Notes under the pieces: generated by a model
Told to the model about the DNA's origin: nothing
Databases searched by the model: none
The model's input: the letters and a program-made list of their open reading frames with translations, nothing else
Part shown: piece after piece, positions 35,943-46,256 of the stretch
How positions within the stretch are numbered: the stretch's first letter is position 1
How the letters are laid out: each line of letters starts with the position of its first letter
Source of the DNA: an uncultured Duodenibacillus sp.
Lineage (GTDB): Bacteria > Pseudomonadota > Gammaproteobacteria > Burkholderiales > Burkholderiaceae_F
DNA: 64,000 nucleotides
Reading direction: 5' to 3'
Assembly (NCBI GenBank): GCA_944390745.1
Contig: CALXQK010000013.1
Location: 186,001 to 250,000 of the forward strand
Made by a program: the position numbers and the translations under genes

Positions 35943-36172
35943 GGCAGCACAGAACAAAACCGGTGGTTGGACGGCCGCGTCCGCCTCCAGCCCCCGTTGA
36001 TGCGGCCGGCCGGGCGCGGCGCTCGTGATTCATGTTCGAGTGTACGCCCGGGGGACGGCCCAATGCCTTCCGGTGCCCGCGCGGCTGCAGCCGGCCTATG
36101 ATGTTGAGCGTCGGGAAGCCTCCCCTTGAGACTCCCCGCAGGACACGACGCTGTTGTTTTTCCGAAGGTCTG

Positions 36173-36931
36173 ATGCAAAGAAGAATGCTGCTTGCCGCCG
36201 GCCTCTGGCTTTCCGTCCCCGGACGCCCGGCGGGGGCGCTTGCGGCGACGCCGCCTGCGGCCGCCGTCGAGCGCGACGACTACTATGAACTAGCCGCGCC
36301 GCTGGCAGGCGCGCCGTACGGGACGCTGACGAAAATCTTTCGCTACGACTGCCCGGCCTGCCGCCGGTTCGACACCACGAGGGAGTCCCTGGTGGTGCCC
36401 CGCGTCAAGGACGAGACCGGTCTTTCCTACAACCCCATGCACCTTGGGGCGGGCGCGCGCTTCGGGCGCACGGCAAGCGAGTTTTTCGCCCTGTGCCGGA
36501 TCCAGGATGCGGCGGCTGGCCTTGCCGCCGACGACCCCGGGTCGCTTTTTCACCGGGCAAGGGGCGCCGCCTACGAGAGCTGCCTTCAGGAGCGCTGGCT
36601 GCGGCCTGTCGCCGAGTCGACCTTCGTGCAGATGCTCTGCGAGGCGTCGGGAATTTCTCCTGCCGCATTTGAAAAGGAGCGCGCAGGCGCCGCGGTGCAG
36701 CAGCTCTGCGCGCTCTGGCAGGGAGCCTACGGCACGGCCAGAATCCAGGGCATTCCGGCCTTCGTCGTCAACGGCCGCTATCTCCTGAAGACGACCGCCG
36801 TCGCCTCGGCCGACGACTTCGTTGCCCGCGTCGTGCGCCTGAGCCGCCTGCCGGCGCAGGGCCGGCCGCAGGCAGGGCCTGCCGCCCAGGCGCAGCCGCT
36901 GCGGGCGGTCAGCTCTCAAACGTCCCCTTGA
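36173..36931 (+). CDS. DsbA-like thiol:disulfide protein with CPAC motif
   Basis: A 252-residue exported protein. The N-terminal signal MQRRMLLAAGLWLSVPGRPAGALA precedes a DsbA-type domain with CPAC (IFRYDCPACRRF, about residue 60). A helical insert carries further cysteines (FALCRIQ, YESCLQ, MLCEAS, QLCALW), and the cis-Pro loop is GIPAFVVNGRYLL. The inserted cysteines are more numerous than in DsbA. The last 23 bases overlap the 3' end of the convergent iadA. Likely a periplasmic dithiol oxidase; substrate unknown. Confidence 0.82.
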   Translation: MQRRMLLAAGLWLSVPGRPAGALAATPPAAAVERDDYYELAAPLAGAPYGTLTKIFRYDCPACRRFDTTRESLVVPRVKDETGLSYNPMHLGAGARFGRTASEFFALCRIQDAAAGLAADDPGSLFHRARGAAYESCLQERWLRPVAESTFVQMLCEASGISPAAFEKERAGAAVQQLCALWQGAYGTARIQGIPAFVVNGRYLLKTTAVASADDFVARVVRLSRLPAQGRPQAGPAAQAQPLRAVSSQTSP

Positions 36932-38054
36932 CGATCACCTCGCCCGAACGCATCATCTGCCGGCCCCGGGCGAGAACGTGCACGAGCTCCATGTTCTCAT
37001 CAAAGAGGTTGATGTCGGCGTCGGCGCCCGCCTTGATCTCGCCCTTTCCCTCAAGGCGCAGCGCCCGGGCGATGTTGGTCGAGACGACTGAAAGCGCCGT
37101 CGTCATCGGCACGCCGAGCTCGCCCGTGAGGCGCCTGAAGTTCTCAAGATTGCAGGCGACGCCGCCCACGCCGAGCCCCACCATCTCGCCCTTTTCATTA
37201 AAGCGCGGGACCGAGCCGTGGCCGTCGGTGCTCACCGTGACGTGATCGGCCGCCACCCCCGCCCTGAGCGCCTCAAGGACGGCGTCGGCGGGCGTTCCGA
37301 CGGCGCTCGTGCCGCCCGTGGTGATGTCGATGAAGCCGCCGGCAAGACCAAACCTGACGGCGTCCTCGAAGACCTTGATGTGGCGGGCGCAGTGCGTCGG
37401 ACGGATGTGCTGGATCGGGAACCCCCGGGCGGCGATGTCTAGAAACATCTCAAAGGGGCCGGGAATGTCGCCCAGGTGCACATGCAGCACGCCGAGCTTT
37501 CCGGCCACCATGGCGCCCACGCGGATCTGCGTCAGAAGCCGCAGCACCTCCTGCTCGGTGGGAAAGCTCGAGCGATGGTCTCCCATGGCGATCTTGACGC
37601 CGAGCACCTCGGGCACGAAGTACAGATCGTCGCGCACCGTTGTCGTGAGCGTCGTGGGCGGGTAGGCATAGTTGCTCGTGTACATCCAGGCCGAGACGCC
37701 CTCGGCCTGCAGGGCGCGCACCTTGCCGAGAAGATTGGGAATCGAGCGGCTCGAGCCGTCGGTGCCTGAGACGCCCACCACGCTCGTGGTGCCGCAGGCA
37801 ATGAGTTCGGAGAGCACGAGCTCGGGCGTGCGTGTGCTCGGGCCGCCCTCGCCGCCCCCGCCCGTGACGTGCACGTGCTGATCGATGAATCCCGGTGTGA
37901 GGATGAGGCCCGAGGCCTCGAGCGTCTCAAGCTCCGGCATGACCACGGTGAGATCCGGCCCGACGGCGGCAATTCGTCCGTTGACGACGAGAACGTCGCA
38001 GACGCCGAGATCCTGCGGGGCGTAGACGTGCGCATTCCTGATGAGCAAAGCCAT
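36909..38054 (-). CDS. iadA: Isoaspartyl dipeptidase
   Basis: A 381-residue amidohydrolase. The metal site motif is GFIDQHVHVTGGGGEGG, with later ligands at HVHLGD, RPTHCARHI and VSTDGHGSVPRF. The segment YTSNYAYPPTTLTTTVRDD is typical of IadA, which hydrolyses beta-aspartyl dipeptides arising from protein damage or asparagine deamidation. The start at 38054 (MALLIRNAHVYAP) is the conserved one. It is divergent from an amino-acid ABC operon, which fits release and uptake of peptide-derived amino acids. The 3' end overlaps the dsbA-like gene by 23 bases. Confidence 0.94.
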   Translation of the reverse strand: MALLIRNAHVYAPQDLGVCDVLVVNGRIAAVGPDLTVVMPELETLEASGLILTPGFIDQHVHVTGGGGEGGPSTRTPELVLSELIACGTTSVVGVSGTDGSSRSIPNLLGKVRALQAEGVSAWMYTSNYAYPPTTLTTTVRDDLYFVPEVLGVKIAMGDHRSSFPTEQEVLRLLTQIRVGAMVAGKLGVLHVHLGDIPGPFEMFLDIAARGFPIQHIRPTHCARHIKVFEDAVRFGLAGGFIDITTGGTSAVGTPADAVLEALRAGVAADHVTVSTDGHGSVPRFNEKGEMVGLGVGGVACNLENFRRLTGELGVPMTTALSVVSTNIARALRLEGKGEIKAGADADINLFDENMELVHVLARGRQMMRSGEVIVKGTFES

Positions 38055-38436
38055 TTTTTGAGTTTCCTTGAGCAAAGATTTTCCAGTTTCCGGACGGGAC
38101 GACTGCCCGCCGCCCCCGGCGTTTTTCGTTTCCTTGCGACGCCTTCCAGACCCTCGATCGTACTCCCCCCGGCCAGCCCGAAGGCGACTTTTCGCCGGAC
38201 TTCGTCAGATTCAGCGAAGTCTGTCGTGCGAAGATTGCCTTCGTCCGGAGCCTTGCGGTCTTCTCTCGCAGATTCTTGCCCGTTTATGCCAAAAGGCGCC
38301 GCGCACGGCGCCCGGGCCGCACGTGCGCCTTAGCATGCCCCGGGTCCTGAGGCAGCGCGCAGCCGACGGCAGGGCGCGCGCTTTTTTTTTCACCGTCCCC
38401 CCCCCTCATAGATTCGACGGACTTCACCCCGCCCCT
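38055..38436. promoter_or_regulatory. Structured divergent leader between iadA and the ABC operon
   Basis: 382 bases with no gene. They contain several hairpins, such as GACTTCG/CGAAGTC at 38198-38221, GGCGA/TCGCC just before it, and CGAAG/CTTCG just after. Closer to the ABC permease gene there is a terminator-like structure (see 38354-38390). The density of stems suggests an RNA leader that controls the operon. No known riboswitch class was recognised. Confidence 0.4.
38354..38390 (+). terminator. Terminator-like hairpin 47 bases before the ABC permease start (possible attenuator)
   Basis: AGCGCGC at 38354-38360 pairs with GCGCGCT at 38376-38382, followed by an uninterrupted T run to 38390. 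It lies on the coding strand upstream of the first operon gene, where a terminator would act as an attenuator unless the operon promoter lies in the remaining 46 bases. Confidence 0.55.
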
Positions 38437-39105
38437 ATGGATACTGCGCTTGTCGAACTTTTTCTTGACTCCTTCTGGAAGATCCTTCTTCCAGGGCTGA
38501 CCGTCACCATTCCGCTGACGGCCATCGCCTTCAGTCTGGCGCTTGTCATTGCCGTGGTCACGGCGCTCGTGCAGTACGCGCAGGTGCCGGTTCTCAAGGA
38601 CATCGCACGACTCTACATCTGGGCCACCCGCGGCACGCCGCTGCTCGTGCAGCTCTTCATCGTCTTCTACGGGCTGCCGCACGCGGGCGTGCTGATCAAT
38701 CCCTTTGTGGCGGCCGTCATCGTCTTTTCCATCAACGAGGGCGCCTACTGCGCCGAGACGATGCGCGCGGCGCTCGAGTCGGTTCCCCGCGGGCAGCTCG
38801 AGGCCGGCCTCACAAGCGGCATGACATGGCTGCAGACCATCCGCCGCATCGTGCTTCCGCAGGCCTTTCGCACGGCATTTCCGACGCTCGGAAACTCGCT
38901 CATCGCCATGGTGAAGGATACGTCGCTTGCGGCCAACATCACCGTCACCGAAATGTTCATGACCACCCAGCGCATCGTGGCGCGCACCTATGAGCCGCTG
39001 CTGCTCTACGTTGAGGTGGGACTCATCTATCTGCTCTTTTGCACCGTGCTGACGCGGGTCCAGAGCTGGGGCGAGGAGCGCCTGCGCACATACGCCCGGC
39101 GATGA
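38437..39105 (+). CDS. Amino-acid ABC transporter permease (HisM/GlnP type)
   Basis: A 222-residue inner-membrane protein with five helices. Family features are GLTVTIPLTAIAFSLALV at the N terminus, the RGTPLLVQLFIVFYGLP segment, and the EAA loop (ESVPRGQLEAGLTSGMTWLQTIRRIVLPQAFR) that contacts the ATPase. It is the first gene of a permease-ATPase-binding protein operon. The start at 38437 begins the similarity; in-frame sequence upstream lies in the structured leader. Confidence 0.94.
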   Translation: MDTALVELFLDSFWKILLPGLTVTIPLTAIAFSLALVIAVVTALVQYAQVPVLKDIARLYIWATRGTPLLVQLFIVFYGLPHAGVLINPFVAAVIVFSINEGAYCAETMRAALESVPRGQLEAGLTSGMTWLQTIRRIVLPQAFRTAFPTLGNSLIAMVKDTSLAANITVTEMFMTTQRIVARTYEPLLLYVEVGLIYLLFCTVLTRVQSWGEERLRTYARR

Positions 39106-39127
39106 CGCTTTGAAAGGAAACCGCAAC

Positions 39128-39880
39128 ATGCTGCTTGAAGTGACCGCACTGAGGGCCTCCTATGACGGCCGGGAGGTGCTCCACGGCATTGACCTTGCCG
39201 TGGACAGGGGCGACGTCGTGGCCGTGATCGGCCCGAGCGGGTCGGGAAAGACCACGCTGCTGCGCACGCTCAACTTTCTTGAAAGGGCCGACGCCGGACG
39301 CATGCGCTTTGCGGGCAGGGAGTTTGAAATCACGCACATGAAGCGCGCCGACATCCTTGCCATCCGCCGCAGAACTGCGTTTGTATTTCAAAACTACAAC
39401 CTGTTTCTCAACAAGACGGCCCTTGAGAACATCACCGAGGGGCTCGTCACGGGCCGCGGCATGGACAAGACGGCGGCGTGCGAGCGCGCCCGGCAGCTGC
39501 TGGCGCGCTTTGGTCTGTCCGGGCACGAGAACGCCTACCCCGGCGAACTCTCAGGAGGCCAGCAGCAGCGCGTGGCCATCGCCAGGGCCCTGGCGCCCAG
39601 CCCCGACATCATCTACTTTGACGAGCCCACCTCGGCCCTCGATCCGGAGCTCACCCGCGACGTACTTGAAATCCTGTGCGCGCTCGCACGCGAGGGCCTC
39701 ACGATGATCGTGGTCACCCACGAGCTCGCCTTCGCCCGGGGCATTGCCGGCCGCGTGCTCTTCATGGAGCAGGGCGCCGTCGTCGAGGAAGGCTCTGCCG
39801 CCGAGATCTTCTCGCACCCGAGGCAGCCGCGCACGGCGCAGTTTCTCAAGACGCTCTCCGCGGATCAAGCCGCCTTCTGA
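39128..39880 (+). CDS. Amino-acid ABC transporter ATP-binding protein (GlnQ/HisP type)
   Basis: A 250-residue ATPase. Walker A is IGPSGSGKTTLLRTLN, the Q loop VFQNYNLFLNKTALENI is typical of polar-amino-acid importers, the signature is LSGGQQQRVAIARAL, Walker B is IIYFDEPTSALDP, and the switch His lies in VVTHELAFA. The start at 39128, 8 bases after GAAAGGAAA, is preferred over 39110. Only one permease gene is present, so the transporter is probably a permease homodimer. Confidence 0.95.
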   Translation: MLLEVTALRASYDGREVLHGIDLAVDRGDVVAVIGPSGSGKTTLLRTLNFLERADAGRMRFAGREFEITHMKRADILAIRRRTAFVFQNYNLFLNKTALENITEGLVTGRGMDKTAACERARQLLARFGLSGHENAYPGELSGGQQQRVAIARALAPSPDIIYFDEPTSALDPELTRDVLEILCALAREGLTMIVVTHELAFARGIAGRVLFMEQGAVVEEGSAAEIFSHPRQPRTAQFLKTLSADQAAF

Positions 39881-39918
39881 ACTTCGTTTTTCAATCAACC
39901 TTGCAAGCAGACACCACC

Positions 39919-40758
39919 ATGCAGATTCGCAAAAGAACCTTACTGAAGTCCGCCCTTGTCGCGGCGCTTGCCTGCACGGCGGCCGCCGGCGTCCTCACGG
40001 GATGCTCCAGACAGGCCCCGGAGGAAAAGCCCGCCGCGCAGCAGGATCTTCTGGCCCGCATCAAGGCGCGCGGCACCATCACCATCGCCATGGAGGGCAC
40101 CTGGTCGCCCTGGACCTATCACGACAAGGACGGCAGGCTCACCGGGTTTGACGTCGCCATCGGCGAGCGGATCGCCAGGGCCCTGGGCGTCAAGGCCGAG
40201 TTCATCGAGGGCAAGTGGGACGGGCTGCTCGCCGGGCTTGACGCCGGCCGCTACGACCTGATGATCAACGGCGTGGGCATCACCCCTGAGCGCGAGCGCG
40301 CCTACGATTTTTCCGAGCCCTACGTCTATGACCGCGTCGCAGTCATCGTTCGCGGCGGGCGCACCGACATCACAAGGATGGAGGATCTCAAGGGGCGGCA
40401 CACCGCCAACACGATCTCGAGCACCTATGCAGAGACGGCAGAGAAGGCCGGCGCGCGCGTGACGGGCGTCGACGATCTCAACCAGACGTTTGAGCTCCTG
40501 CTTTCCGGGCGCATTGACGCCACCCTCAATTCCGAGGTGACCTACGCCGATTACAAGCGCGCGCATCCCGATGCCGACATCAAGATCGCCCTCTTTACGC
40601 CCGAAGCCGGAGAAATCGGCGTGGCGCTCAAGAAGGGCGCCGACACGGCCAGCCTGCGCGCAGCGGTCAACGAGACCATCTCGGGGCTGCGCGCCTCGGG
40701 CGAGCTCTCAGAGCTCTCCAGGCGCTTCTTCGGGCTTGACATCACGACGAAAAAATAG
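39919..40758 (+). CDS. Amino-acid ABC transporter substrate-binding lipoprotein
   Basis: A 279-residue family 3 binding protein. The signal MQIRKRTLLKSALVAALACTA ends in the lipobox VLTGC near residue 30, so it should be a lipoprotein. The ligand domain begins ITIAMEGTWSPWTYHDKDGRLTGFDV and continues with MINGVGITPERERAYDFSEPYVYDR. It is third in the operon, 38 bases after the ATPase gene. The ligand is an amino acid, possibly cystine or a polar one; the sequence does not decide. Confidence 0.93.
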   Translation: MQIRKRTLLKSALVAALACTAAAGVLTGCSRQAPEEKPAAQQDLLARIKARGTITIAMEGTWSPWTYHDKDGRLTGFDVAIGERIARALGVKAEFIEGKWDGLLAGLDAGRYDLMINGVGITPERERAYDFSEPYVYDRVAVIVRGGRTDITRMEDLKGRHTANTISSTYAETAEKAGARVTGVDDLNQTFELLLSGRIDATLNSEVTYADYKRAHPDADIKIALFTPEAGEIGVALKKGADTASLRAAVNETISGLRASGELSELSRRFFGLDITTKK

Positions 40759-40803
40759 CCGCAGGGCGCCAACGGCCCAGGGCCGCGCGCATCACGGCTG
40801 CCG

Positions 40804-40832
40804 CCGCGGTCCAGACCGCGGCGTTTTCTTTT
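40804..40832 (+). terminator. Terminator of the amino-acid ABC operon
   Basis: CCGCGGT at 40804-40810, loop CCAG, ACCGCGG at 40815-40821, followed by CGTTTTCTTTT. Confidence 0.9.
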
Positions 40833-40837
40833 CAATG

Positions 40838-40865
40838 AAAAAAAACCGGGATGCCGCAATCCCGG
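40838..40865 (-). terminator. Terminator of the flavodoxin operon (minus strand)
   Basis: CCGGGAT at 40846-40852 pairs with ATCCCGG at 40859-40865. On the minus strand it is followed by eight T. It lies 140 bases after the flavodoxin stop. Confidence 0.8.
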
Positions 40866-41005
40866 AAAGTCAGAGGACGCCGCCTGATGTTTCCGGCGTT
40901 TCGAACCTTTCCCTGCGGCAGTCCCGGCAAACGAGCTAGAGGAGAAAAGAATAAGGAGCTCTCTGAGCGGCTTTCGCGCACGCGGCGCAGCCGCACGCGT
41001 GCGAA

Positions 41006-41584
41006 CTACTTCACCGCACCGATCTTCCTGAGCCAGGCGCGGATGTCCGCACCCGCATCCCGCGCATCGGACCCCGGCACGTAGAAGTGCTCGCCCATCG
41101 TCGCCGCGGGGCAGAGCTCGCGAATGCGGGAGAGCGCGCCCGAAGGCGAGGAGCTGCCCGAGGTGATGAAGGGATAGACGGTCTTGCCCGCCAGGTTGTG
41201 GTCCATGAGGAAGGTCGACATCGGCACCGAGAGGCTTCCCCACCAGTACGGGCTTCCGAGGTAGACCACCTCATAGCCCGAGAGATCGGGAATTTCCGTC
41301 TTCAATTCGCGACGCGCCTTGCGGCGCACCTCGTCGCGGGCGATGTCGGTCATGTCGCTGTAGGCCTCGGCGTAGGGCTCCTTGACGTCGATGCGCAGCA
41401 TCTTCGCGCCGGTTGCCTCGGCAATGACCCGGGCAATGGACTCGGTGTTGCCCGAGCGGGAGTAGTAGATGATGATGGCCTTTGAGAAGTCGGTCGCCAT
41501 GGCGCCGGGCAGGGCAAGAGCCCCCAGGCCGAGCGCGGCGGCGCCCTTCAGGAGGACGCGTCTTGAAATCGTCATGGTCTTCAT
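41006..41584 (-). CDS. Tat-exported flavodoxin-like protein
   Basis: A 192-residue flavodoxin fold. The N terminus TISRRVLLKGAAALGLGALALPGAMA is an almost perfect twin-arginine (SRRxxLK) signal, so the folded FMN protein should be exported. The FMN-phosphate loop is YYSRSGNTESIARVIA; YLGSPYWWGSLSVPMSTF lies near the isoalloxazine. ATG codons at 41584 and 41575 are both possible; GAGG is 2 or 11 bases upstream respectively. It is the last gene of a minus-strand cluster with a cyclophilin-like protein and an exported aldo/keto reductase. Periplasmic flavodoxins are uncommon; the electron partner is unknown. Confidence 0.88.
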   Translation of the reverse strand: MKTMTISRRVLLKGAAALGLGALALPGAMATDFSKAIIIYYSRSGNTESIARVIAEATGAKMLRIDVKEPYAEAYSDMTDIARDEVRRKARRELKTEIPDLSGYEVVYLGSPYWWGSLSVPMSTFLMDHNLAGKTVYPFITSGSSSPSGALSRIRELCPAATMGEHFYVPGSDARDAGADIRAWLRKIGAVK

Positions 41585-41754
41585 ATCCTCACAAAAAAGA
41601 TTCTTCAGGGCGGGCGCTGGGAAGCGCCGGAAAACCGGAGCCTTGCGCATTGACTTTATCCCGGCGCCGTCTGCACTCCGGGCCGAATTGCGGCAAAAAC
41701 TTGCCTGATTCTCGAAAAGATGGTCGCGCGCAAGCGGCTGATTTCCCACGGGAA

Positions 41755-42198
41755 TCAGTTCCCGGCGCGCCGGAATTCAACGACCTTGTCGCCGCTTTCA
41801 GCGATCGCCCGGCGGGCCTCCTCGGTGAGTCTTCCAAGCGGGACCAGGCTCTCGGAGGGCCTGAAGTCGCGCACGAACACGGCGATGTTCCCCCAGGGAA
41901 TGTAGTAGGTGATGTCGCCCGTGACGGGATTGGTGTGCGTCGGGGCGTCGCCCACCTCAAGCTTGGGGTTGAGATAGGCGATGCGCTCGGTTCTGCCGAA
42001 GTCTTCAAACTGCAGCTTCACGGGAAGACGCGAGGCAAAGCTCCGGGCGGCGTCGTTGCCGTTGAGTTCAATGGGGAAGGTCTTCTCCCCGATGCGCATT
42101 TCGATGGACTGGGCCATGACAGGCTCTCCGATGGTTGAAAACAAGAAAAAGACTGCGGAGGCCGCGCCCGCGAGCGCGGCCGCAAGCGTGCTGTGCAT
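41755..42198 (-). CDS. Exported cyclophilin-like-fold protein
   Basis: A 147-residue protein with a signal peptide (MHSTLAAALAGAASAVFFLFSTIGEPVMA). The mature part IEMRIGEKTFPIELNGNDAARSFASRLPVKLQFEDFG matches the small cyclophilin-like family found beside flavodoxins and aldo/keto reductases. TYYIPWGNIAVFVRDF is another conserved segment. The family has a cyclophilin-like barrel but no proven isomerase activity. It lies between the flavodoxin and aldo/keto reductase genes, 170 and 111 bases from them. Confidence 0.82.
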   Translation of the reverse strand: MHSTLAAALAGAASAVFFLFSTIGEPVMAQSIEMRIGEKTFPIELNGNDAARSFASRLPVKLQFEDFGRTERIAYLNPKLEVGDAPTHTNPVTGDITYYIPWGNIAVFVRDFRPSESLVPLGRLTEEARRAIAESGDKVVEFRRAGN

Positions 42199-42309
42199 GA
42201 TTCGGCGCTCCACAAGGGATTTGTTGAAGGTCCGCGCCCCGGACAACGCCCCGGGGCGGCGGCGCGCGACTTTTTTGCGGCGGGCGCAGCGCCCGCCGCC
42301 GAAGGACGG

Positions 42310-43890
<1,581 letters not shown>

Positions 43891-44835
43891 ATGGATCTCA
43901 AGAGCCTTCGCTACTTTGTTGAAATCGCACGACAAAAGAGCTTTACGGCGGCCGCAGAGAAGCTCTTTGTGACGCAGCCCACGCTGAGTCGCCAGATCGC
44001 AGACCTTGAGGACGAGCTCGGACAGAAGCTCTTTGACCGCTCAACGCGCCGCATTGAACTCACCGAAAAGGGGATCTATCTGTTTCAGCAGGCGCAGGCC
44101 ATCCTCTCGCTGGTGGAGAAGACAAAGCTTGAGACAATGTCCACGCAGGACCTTGCCGGGGATCTGACGATCTCCGCGGGGGAGACGCCCGCCATGGACA
44201 TCGTTGCCCGGGCAACGGAGCGCTTTCGCGCCACGCACCCGCTCGTGCGGTTTCATCTGCTGAGCGCCAACGCCCAGGACACGGCCGAGGCCCTGCGCAT
44301 GGGCATCTCCAACTTCGGCGTCTTCAACCTGCCCGCGGACATTGACGGACTTGAGTACATCACCCTACCGCAGCAAAACCGCTGGGGCGTTCTCACGCGC
44401 CGCGACGGCCCCCTGGCCGGGCGCATCTCGGTCAAGCCCTCCGACCTGGCCGGCCTGCCCCTCTACTTCTCCAAGCAGGAGCGCATCCGAAGCCGCATCG
44501 CGGGCTGGCTCGGGCACCCCTTCGAGCGGCTTCACATCGTCGGCTCCTACAACCTGCTCTACAACGCCTCGCTCATCGTTCGCTCCGGGGGCAACGCCAT
44601 CTGCATCGACGGCATCACGCGGCCCGACGACGAAATCGCCTTTCTTCCCTTTACTCCCGCCTTCAAGACGGAGGTCGTCTTTGCCTGGCCCGCGGCCGCG
44701 CCCAAACGCAGCCTCACCGAGGAGTTTCTCAAGACGCTGCGCGCGCTCATCATTGAAGAGCGCGCTCCGCTTGAGGAGGCAAGGTCCGGCGACGCCGTCG
44801 TGCAGCCGCAGGCCTCGCCGCCCGAGGGCGCCTGA
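43891..44835 (+). CDS. LysR-family transcription regulator, divergent from the exported redox cluster
   Basis: A 314-residue regulator. The helix-turn-helix spans MDLKSLRYFVEIARQKSFTAAAEKLFVTQPTLSRQIADLEDELG, followed by an effector domain from about residue 90. The start at 43891 has GGGAGGA 9 bases upstream. LysR genes divergent from aldo/keto reductase and flavodoxin genes are a common arrangement, so it probably controls that cluster. The effector is unknown. Confidence 0.93.
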   Translation: MDLKSLRYFVEIARQKSFTAAAEKLFVTQPTLSRQIADLEDELGQKLFDRSTRRIELTEKGIYLFQQAQAILSLVEKTKLETMSTQDLAGDLTISAGETPAMDIVARATERFRATHPLVRFHLLSANAQDTAEALRMGISNFGVFNLPADIDGLEYITLPQQNRWGVLTRRDGPLAGRISVKPSDLAGLPLYFSKQERIRSRIAGWLGHPFERLHIVGSYNLLYNASLIVRSGGNAICIDGITRPDDEIAFLPFTPAFKTEVVFAWPAAAPKRSLTEEFLKTLRALIIEERAPLEEARSGDAVVQPQASPPEGA

Positions 44836-44919
44836 GGTCCCTGGGCGGCCGCCGCGGCCCTCGACGTCCCCTTAGGCAGTTTCTCCCAGCGCTTCTGCAC
44901 CAGCGCAAAGGTTGTGCAC

Positions 44920-44945
44920 GCCGCGCCCGGCGGTGCGCGGCTTTT
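44920..44945 (+). terminator. Probable terminator of the lysR gene
   Basis: GCCGCGC at 44920-44926 pairs with GCGCGGC at 44935-44941, followed by only TTTT. Confidence 0.45.
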
Positions 44946-45049
44946 GGCATGGAATGCGTCCGCTTGCTGGCACAATAAGGTTCAGCGTCTGGAACTGCGC
45001 TCCTCAAGCGCCGGCAGGCGCAGGAATTTTTCAGGGAGAAAGAATTACC

Positions 45050-46222
45050 ATGCCGATTACTCGTCGCGATCTCTTTCGTGCCGCCGGGGCCACCGCCGGC
45101 GTCACGCTCTTGTCCGGGTGCGCTGCGCGCGCCGGGGCGCCCGCCGTTGCGGCCTCAGAAGCCTTCGTCGTGCCGCCCTTTGCGGCGCCCACGGCTGAAA
45201 AGCCTCTGAAGCTGTGCTTCAACGAGAACCTTCTCGGCATGAGCCCGAAGGCAAAGAAGGCCGCCATGCAGGCCGTTGCCGAGGCCGCCTCCTACTATCC
45301 CTTCGCCGAGGCCGAGAAGATGCGTGCGGCCTGCGCGCGCTTCATGAAGGCCAAACCCGAGAACATCATGCTCTCGCACGGCTCGGCCGAGTCGATCCGT
45401 GCAAGCATCGAGGCCTACATCACGCCCGATGCGGCGCTCTTTGTTCCGGAGCTGACCTACAGCGACGGCGAGGACACCGCCCGCAAGAACGGCCTCAAGG
45501 TCGTGAAGGTTCCGATGGGCCCGAACTGGTCGATCGACATCGACGCCATGCGCAAGGCCGCGGCCGCGCACAAGGGACGCGCCATCGTCTACTTCGTCAA
45601 TCCCAACAACCCGACCTCGACCATCGCCGACAGCGAAAAGCTTCTGGCCTGGATCCGCAGCCGTCCGCGCAACACGTTCTTCGTCATTGACGAGGCCTAT
45701 GCCGAGTACGTCACCGACCCGGCCTACGTCTCCTGCAAGACGCTCGTCGACGCGGGCTACGACAACCTGTGCGTGCTCAAGACCTTCTCGAAGATCTTCG
45801 CCATGGCGGGCCTGCGCCTGGGCTTTGCCTACGCCGCCCCCGAGGTGATCAAGACGATCCGCAAGCAGGTCGCCTACGACGTGATGATCAACGTCGTCGC
45901 CATCCGCGCGGGGCTTGCCGAGATCGACGACAAGCAGTTCCTTGAGACGAGCCTCAATGAGAACACGAAGGCCCGCAACGTCCTGCACGCAACGCTCGAC
46001 GAGCTCGGCATCGAGTACCTCAAGGGCCAGACCAACTTCGCCTTCATGAACCTCAAGGCGCCCCTCAAGCCCTTTGTCGACCGGATGGCCGCGCGCCACA
46101 TCCTCGTGGGCCGTCCCTTCCCGCCCGCCGTCGAGTGGTGCCGCGTCTCGCTCGGCACGGCAGCCGACATGCAGTACTTCTGCGAGGCGCTGCGCGAATT
46201 CCGCAAGAACGGCTGGGTCTAG
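45050..46222 (+). CDS. Tat-exported HisC-like PLP aminotransferase with lipobox
   Basis: A 390-residue class I/II aminotransferase of the histidinol-phosphate branch. The N terminus MPITRRDLFRAAGATAGVTLLSGC has an Arg pair, a hydrophobic stretch and a lipobox (LLSGC), which suggests Tat export and lipid anchoring. The core has KLCFNENLLGMSP, VNPNNPTSTIAD, FVIDEAYAEYV and KTFSKIFAMAGLRLGFA, where the Lys binds PLP. Cytoplasmic HisC lacks such a leader and is normally shorter. A role in periplasmic amino-acid conversion is inferred. It has its own terminator; AGGGAGAAAG precedes the start. Confidence 0.88.
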   Translation: MPITRRDLFRAAGATAGVTLLSGCAARAGAPAVAASEAFVVPPFAAPTAEKPLKLCFNENLLGMSPKAKKAAMQAVAEAASYYPFAEAEKMRAACARFMKAKPENIMLSHGSAESIRASIEAYITPDAALFVPELTYSDGEDTARKNGLKVVKVPMGPNWSIDIDAMRKAAAAHKGRAIVYFVNPNNPTSTIADSEKLLAWIRSRPRNTFFVIDEAYAEYVTDPAYVSCKTLVDAGYDNLCVLKTFSKIFAMAGLRLGFAYAAPEVIKTIRKQVAYDVMINVVAIRAGLAEIDDKQFLETSLNENTKARNVLHATLDELGIEYLKGQTNFAFMNLKAPLKPFVDRMAARHILVGRPFPPAVEWCRVSLGTAADMQYFCEALREFRKNGWV

Positions 46223-46256
46223 TCCCGCGGTTTCCGCGCTCTGACGCGCAGTGACG

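Noticed and set aside
42276-42300. Strong GC hairpin between the aldo/keto reductase and cyclophilin-like genes
   Set aside because: The T run lies on the wrong side for the minus-strand transcript, so it is not a terminator there; no other role could be supported.
44945-44985. TGGCAC/TGGCAT elements resembling a sigma-54 promoter before the exported aminotransferase gene
   Set aside because: The GG-N10-GC spacing does not hold for either element.
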